From Siphonodentalium dalli (taxonomy: Eukaryota > Mollusca > Scaphopoda > Gadilida > Siphonodentaliidae), in the NCBI GenBank assembly GCA_032622095.1, contig CP136067.1, positions 98,072,707-98,136,706 on the forward strand: 64,000 bases of DNA. The letters run 5' to 3'. How positions within the stretch are numbered: position 1 is the first letter of the stretch; each line of letters starts with the position of its first letter. Made by a program: the position numbers and the translations under genes. Positions 59,221-64,000 of this stretch are shown here, in pieces. Under the pieces are notes generated by a model, which did not search any database, was not told the DNA's origin, and saw nothing but the letters and a program-made list of their open reading frames with translations.

Positions 59221-59701
59221 CTGAAATTGACAAGAAAACAAAACGACAATGAATGAGAAACAGCGGGATGCAGAGACGTGGCGACAGGGTGGGATATATA
59301 CTACCCACCCCCTCATCCCAAAGTTGGACAAAATGTTCAAGAGTTGGAAATGTCATGCCTCACACAACATTTGTTGGAAATGTTACACAACAATAAGGTT
59401 GAAATTGTTCTCATTATTGGATTAACCCCAACCAATAATTATTATTATACCTCATATTAAAAGCCTATGTTAATTTCCCATAGGGTGTGATTTTACAATT
59501 TGCAATGTTTCCCGCCCATGAAACATTGCCGGTCACCATTTTTTGCAATGTTTACCGCTCCGACCGAAAGAGCCCGAACATGTTCACGGAAGCACACGAA
59601 CATGAACATGAAGTTTCAAATCAAAAGAAAATAAATAATTTTATAGAATTTCCTCTTTATTTTTAATTTTTCAGAACTGCTGACATGGTTATTCGGTATA
59701 A

Positions 59702-59849
59702 TAAAAACAATTGTGACCTGGCTCGAGGGCAACATTGCGGATAGTCTCCCCTTGGAACCAATGTCTCCCTCGGCTCCGCCTCGGGCGACATTGGTTCCTC
59801 GGGGAGACAATCCGCAATGTTGCCCTCGATCCAGGTCACCATTTTTATA
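59702..59849. repeat. Snap-back hairpin 5 (stem ~64 bp) in an ODAD4 intron
   Basis: Left arm 59702-59765 pairs with 59787-59849 (gtgacctggctcgagggcaa, cattgcggat.gtctcccc, ggaaccaatgtc). The apex 59767-59785 is the reverse complement of the 19-mer at the apex of hairpin 4, while the stems are unrelated. Confidence 0.85.
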
Positions 59850-60929
59850 GTGATGAATCTGTTGTTTTGAGACCATGCAACAGTGGCATATATTTCTACA
59901 TGTAGTTCAAATTTGCTATCAGTTTGAAATTGTCCGACCTTAGTGGGGTGTCAGGTTGGAAAGATCCAACAAAAAGGGGTGCAAATGGATTTTCGCAAAC
60001 CTTGGAGTTAGATCTTGTTCAAGGGGTGCAGTTGGAAATTTCAAAGTGGGCACCGCCACTAAAGTATAGTCCATGTTTCCGTCGTCGTAAACCAGCTTAT
60101 ATTAGTGAGATTGGTAGGGATAGATATATTGCTTTACGTCGAAGTACAATTGCCTTATTCTTATACAGGGGATTTTAAGCGTAAATCACCCCCCCCCCCC
60201 CATCTAATATCACCTATAACCTATAACGATAATAATATGTCACAATGAAAATAATACGAATTATTCCAGAGAAATATTATATGTGTTTTGAACTCCTCAC
60301 AAGTTGTCCACTGAAAGTAACAATTTAATGTGGAAAATATATTGTCTCACAATGTTTACATAATTTCACAAGAATGCGAACTCATTTTACCTCACGAACT
60401 TCGAAACAGTTATGGTCTTCTTTAGATGTAAACAGACGTATCGTATGTGAGATTAGTCATAAATACATGGCACATCATTATAATATCGTAATTCAACCCA
60501 ACAGTTAGATTATAATACATCGCTATATGATCGTAAAATATAACTCTTTCTGATATATGGAACATATTGTGTTGATTTGTATGATAAAGTCAATATAAAT
60601 TGACGCCACTGGATCTGAACTTAATGTCCGCTATTGAAGGCAATCGTACTTCGACGTAAACCAGTATTATCCGATTTCACTAGTTGTTAACGTCGAAGGA
60701 AACTTATACTACCCCCCCCCCCCCCAAAGAAAACCATATATAGCCACGTCCCTGACCGAATGACGCATGCGTAGAAGATGATGTGAACGTATATATAGCC
60801 GGCAAGTTTGGCGTGTAAACAGTGTGTTGGGCGACTGATAAAAATATTCAGAAGTTGGCAATTCCATGCGCGAATCAACATCAGTTGGAAATTTCATGCG
60901 TGAGTCAACATCAGTTGATGCATATATAG

Positions 60930-61140
60930 GAACTATTCGACTGTCTGAAGCGACGGTTTAGATATTACATTAGTGACGTAAGTTCCTGAATGTCTGAAGC
61001 AATGTTTGGATATTATATTAGTGACGTAGGTTCCTGAACGTCTGGAGCGACGGTTTAGATATTACATTATTGGCGAAGGTTCCCGTCCTGAACGTCCAAA
61101 CCGACGGTTTTAGAGATTGTATTAGTGACGTATGTACCTG
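60930..61140 (+). repeat. ~62-bp tandem repeats, about 3.5 copies
   Basis: Units share 'gaacgtctggagcgacggtt', 'tagatattacattagtgac' and 'gtaggttcctg'. They lie in the ODAD4 intron between exons 61409 and 59220. Confidence 0.8.
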
Positions 61141-61408
61141 GCCCTGAAATCGGCGATATTGCGTTCTAAATGCAGTGTTTAGTTTTGACGTTATGGCAAT
61201 GTAGCAACATCATACTAAAAATATTCAATGGACATATGTGCGGAAGGAATAAAACCGGCTTCGGTCAATGTATTCGATAGTACAGAACAAAAGTCGAAAT
61301 AAGTCAGGTTATATACTTATGTCACGGCTATGGCTTTGATGTCAGAAATTCCGTTCAAATCTATGATTCAAAGTACAGAAGTGTAATATGATATTTTATC
61401 GGTCTTAC

Positions 61409-61616
61409 AATTCCTCCCCTAAGTCGATGTCTATCTGATGGTGGTATAAAGCTTTGTCGTAATTTCCTAGTTCCGCCGCCGCGTTGCCAAGGTAACAGTG
61501 GATGCCCGAGAGAATTTCTGCTTTATTTTGGACCTGTTTGGTTGAATAATCTTCCACACTCTGTAGAAACACCTCCGCCTTCCTCATACAGATCTCGTAT
61601 CGCCTCAACACGAACG
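61409..61616 (-). CDS. ODAD4 exon with TPR motif (208 nt)
   Basis: Acceptor TTCGTCTTTACAG, donor GTAAGA. The translation contains YEICMRKAEVFLQSVEDYS, then ILSGIHCYLGNAAAELGNYD and KALYHHQIDIDLGEE. This is the TPR with the HHQ(M/I)D(L/I)D motif found in ODAD4. Immediately upstream, at about 61618-61770, three diverged ~60-base copies of the 'cctcatacagatc.cataacgcctcaa.acgaac' exon-start region are seen, a local tandem duplication at the exon edge. Confidence 0.85.
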
Positions 61617-62009
61617 CTGTAAAGACGAAATTATATAACCACACCTCATACATATCTCATATTGCCTCAACACGAACACTATGAGCTGAACATTGTATAA
61701 CCACACCTCATACAGATCCCATAACGCCTCAATACGAACGTGGTAAAGCAGAACATTGTATATCCACATAGCGCAATCACCCTAGCTAGTAGTTGCTCAA
61801 GAAGGTGTTTATTGTACTGACAATGGCGTTTATCTCCGTATTTGTGAAGCATTATGTGTGATCAACTTTAAAAAGTGAGCATATATTGTCTTGTAAGAGG
61901 TATATTACTGTTTGTCATGATGAATACAGTAAACATTTACAGTACAACACAATATGCATGCGCTATACACGACGCCTGTATTAGAGTGTTTATATATACA
62001 GCTTATAGT

Positions 62010-62475
62010 ATATGTGACCCGCCATATCAAATCCAGTCGTAAGTCGGGATTTTTTTTACCCTGTGCCAATGCATTCTCTTATATATGCGAGTCGACCATA
62101 GGTCGCCTCGCATATATAAGAGAATGCATTGGCCTAACAATTTTTTACAATTTTAATAATTTTTTTCTTGTATTCTTTAACAATTTTATAATTTCACCCA
62201 TACAGAGCCCCAGACAAACATGAGCAGACGACACACTTCTATATGCTTCTATATATGTGTGGGGCTCACTGCAGGGTAATGGATGTTTTTTATTTTATGT
62301 CCTAAAAATTGTAAGAAACATTTATTTAAAAAAAATGATAAAAAATTGTTAGGCCAATGCATTCTCTTATATATGCGAGGCGACCTATGGTCGACTCGCA
62401 TATATAAGAGAATGCATTGGCACAGGGTAAAAATATCCCGACTTACGACTGAATTTGATATGGCGGGTCACATAT
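62010..62475. mobile_element. MITE whose two TIRs each contain a perfect hairpin
   Basis: TIRs begin TATGTGACCCGCCATATCAA and extend about 130 bp. Inside each is a hairpin, ccaatgcattctcttatata...tatataagagaatgcattgg, with a short 'cgagtcgaccataggtcgcctcg' apex. The hairpins are at about 62072-62137 and 62352-62420. The element of about 465 bp is non-coding. Confidence 0.8.
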
Positions 62476-63135
62476 TGTGGCTTAAAACTGCGCTCCAATT
62501 TATCCAGCAAGACAGTTTTGTCAAAATGTTAATAGATAACCTAATATCCATGTATTATTCGTATGAAACGGTGTCCGCCTTGAAATTTCCAACAGCACCC
62601 CACTTGAACCAGACCAACCCATTTGCACCCCCTTGGGTTGGAACTGACCAGATAATACCTCCAACTTTCAAATTGTTAGAAATGTCCAACCTGATAACCA
62701 TTAAAGACATAATATGTACTTGTTCTGGTGCATGAAACTGAACACTTAGTATTCAGAAGCTATTCCAACTGGAGGAATGTAGCATTCTACTAACATTGCC
62801 GAAAATCTGAAACAAATAGACCATACCACTCCATAGAAAACATCGTCTGAACTTCGCTCAATTGTAAATATTTACTACTCGATTCGGGACGCATCTATCG
62901 GCGATAAACTAACGTAAATGATTTCGCCAACGAGAGTCACTGCATTTAATTAATATATAAAAATGCCTTTGTGTGTTGTCAATTTTGATATAATATTTGT
63001 AAAAATTACTACCTTGAACAAGATTATTATCCATGTATATTTGATCACCCTACCGGAGTGTTTCACATCACTTTAAGGAAGACAAATGCCGAACGGATGG
63101 CCATTTCCGACAAAATTTGGCCAAAAGTAGAAAAA

Positions 63136-63415
63136 TGTAAAGTCGGGATATTTTTACCCTGTGCCAATGCATTCTCTTATATATGCGAGTCGACCATAGG
63201 TCGCCTCGCATATATAAGAGAATGCATTGGCCTAACAATTTTTTATCATTTTTTTTAAATAAATGTTTCTGACAATTTTTAGGACATAAAATAAAAAACA
63301 TCCATTACCCTGCAGGGAGCCCCACACATATATAGAAGCATATAGAAGAGTGTCGTCTGCTCATGTTTGTCTGGGGCTCTGTATGGGTGAAATTATAAAA
63401 CAACAATTACTGGTT
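63136..63415. mobile_element. Truncated copy of the 62.0-kb MITE
   Basis: It starts at 'aaagtcgggatatttttacc', contains one full hairpin (63166-63232) and the central 'gcagggagccccacacatat...' region, and stops near 'gggtgaaattataaaac'. The outer TIR end and the second hairpin are missing. Confidence 0.75.
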
Positions 63416-63948
63416 GGAATATCAAGCAATGTGAACAATCTCAACCTATAGCTGGTGCAAATTTTCCAACTAATTTGTCAGGCATGACATTTCCAACTGT
63501 TGAACATTTTGACCAAAGTTCGGGTATAAGACACCCCTCCCCAAACCCTCTATGCTGGTATTCTCCAGGAGTGCAATCTTATGCACGCCCAATGTACGCC
63601 AAAATCGTTTTAGGGAGGAAATTTTTTTTTTGCTCTCCTGAGAGTTCAACTGATATCTGGTATTATATGTACTTATATATGTACCTATTATTGTATGCTG
63701 ATATATATGATATTCAACTATATACATATTTTTGTAAACTGGTAAATATGATATGCACGGATGTACCTATTACTGTATGCTGGCATATATGTTCTTCACG
63801 CAATTTCACGGATTATTACCCATTATTGTATGCTGGTATACATGACATGCACGTATGTACCTATTATTGTATGCTGGCGTAGAAATATGATATGCAATAC
63901 CATACAATACAATACAATACAAGACAACGTTAAGGTATAATGTATTAC

Positions 63949-64000
63949 CTGCTTCGAGAGTTTCCAACTCCTTTGTGATGTAATATTCTATTCTATCTCT
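63949..64000 (-). CDS. ODAD4 exon, 5' part beyond the window
   Basis: The minus-strand frame reads RDRIEYYITKELETLEA up to donor GTAATAC after 63949. Its phase (one base left over) fits the next exon at 61616. The upstream part lies outside the window. Identification depends on phase and position; the segment is too short for a domain match. Confidence 0.5.

Noticed and set aside
1-64000. tRNA, rRNA or other structured RNA genes
   Set aside because: I saw no convincing cloverleaf with A and B boxes and no rRNA-like stretches, but a covariance-model scan would be more sensitive than reading by eye.

Overview
The window reads as nuclear DNA of an AT-rich marine invertebrate, probably a lophotrochozoan or another non-vertebrate metazoan. 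Coding exons are few, separated by kilobases of non-coding DNA, and bounded by canonical GT/AG splice sites. Most of the window is made of fold-back MITEs, minisatellites, LINE fragments and dispersed repeats. The identifiable genes are metazoan: a fibrinogen-related secreted lectin and a ciliary dynein-docking TPR protein. I see no prokaryotic operons, CRISPR arrays, rRNA or recognisable tRNA genes.

Layout. 1-6.4 kb: repeats, including an L2/CR1-like LINE tail and a perfect hairpin. 6.5-16.3 kb, minus strand: a probable three-exon gene made of a signal peptide plus PAN-like cysteine exon, a 22-base micro-exon and a terminal fibrinogen-like exon; the three exons are phase compatible. 17.2-18.7 kb: a 5'-truncated L1-like LINE with a 496-codon open frame. 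20-23.6 kb: a 67-bp tandem array interrupted by a hAT-like MITE, degenerate repeats and another MITE. 24.3-25.8 kb: a decayed copy of an uncharacterised multicopy invertebrate gene family. 26.5-41.9 kb: hairpins, tandem arrays and MITEs.

42.1-50.0 kb is the most striking region. It is a nearly perfect 7.9-kb palindrome with arms of about 3.95 kb and a 17-bp spacer, ending in TG...CA and flanked by an exact 6-bp direct repeat (TCCAGT). Each arm carries an outward-facing gene for a P-loop ATPase of the type used for DNA packaging in Maverick/Polinton and adintovirus-like elements. Here it is joined to C2H2 zinc fingers and a long CAA-coded glutamine tract. Each arm also has small ORFs for a one-pass membrane protein and a lysine-rich protein. 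The arm itself is a head-to-tail pair of modules that share the same terminal block. No polymerase, integrase or capsid gene is present, so the element looks non-autonomous or reduced.

50.8-54 kb: a single-exon C2H2 zinc-finger ORF and two tandem arrays. 55.1-64.0 kb, minus strand: six phase-consistent exons of the C-terminal part of ODAD4 (TTC25), the outer dynein arm docking TPR protein, whose introns hold fold-back repeats and MITEs.

Five perfect or near-perfect snap-back hairpins (4.8, 26.5, 26.7, 35.2 and 59.7 kb) have unrelated stems but a common GC-rich apex motif, and this deserves separate attention.
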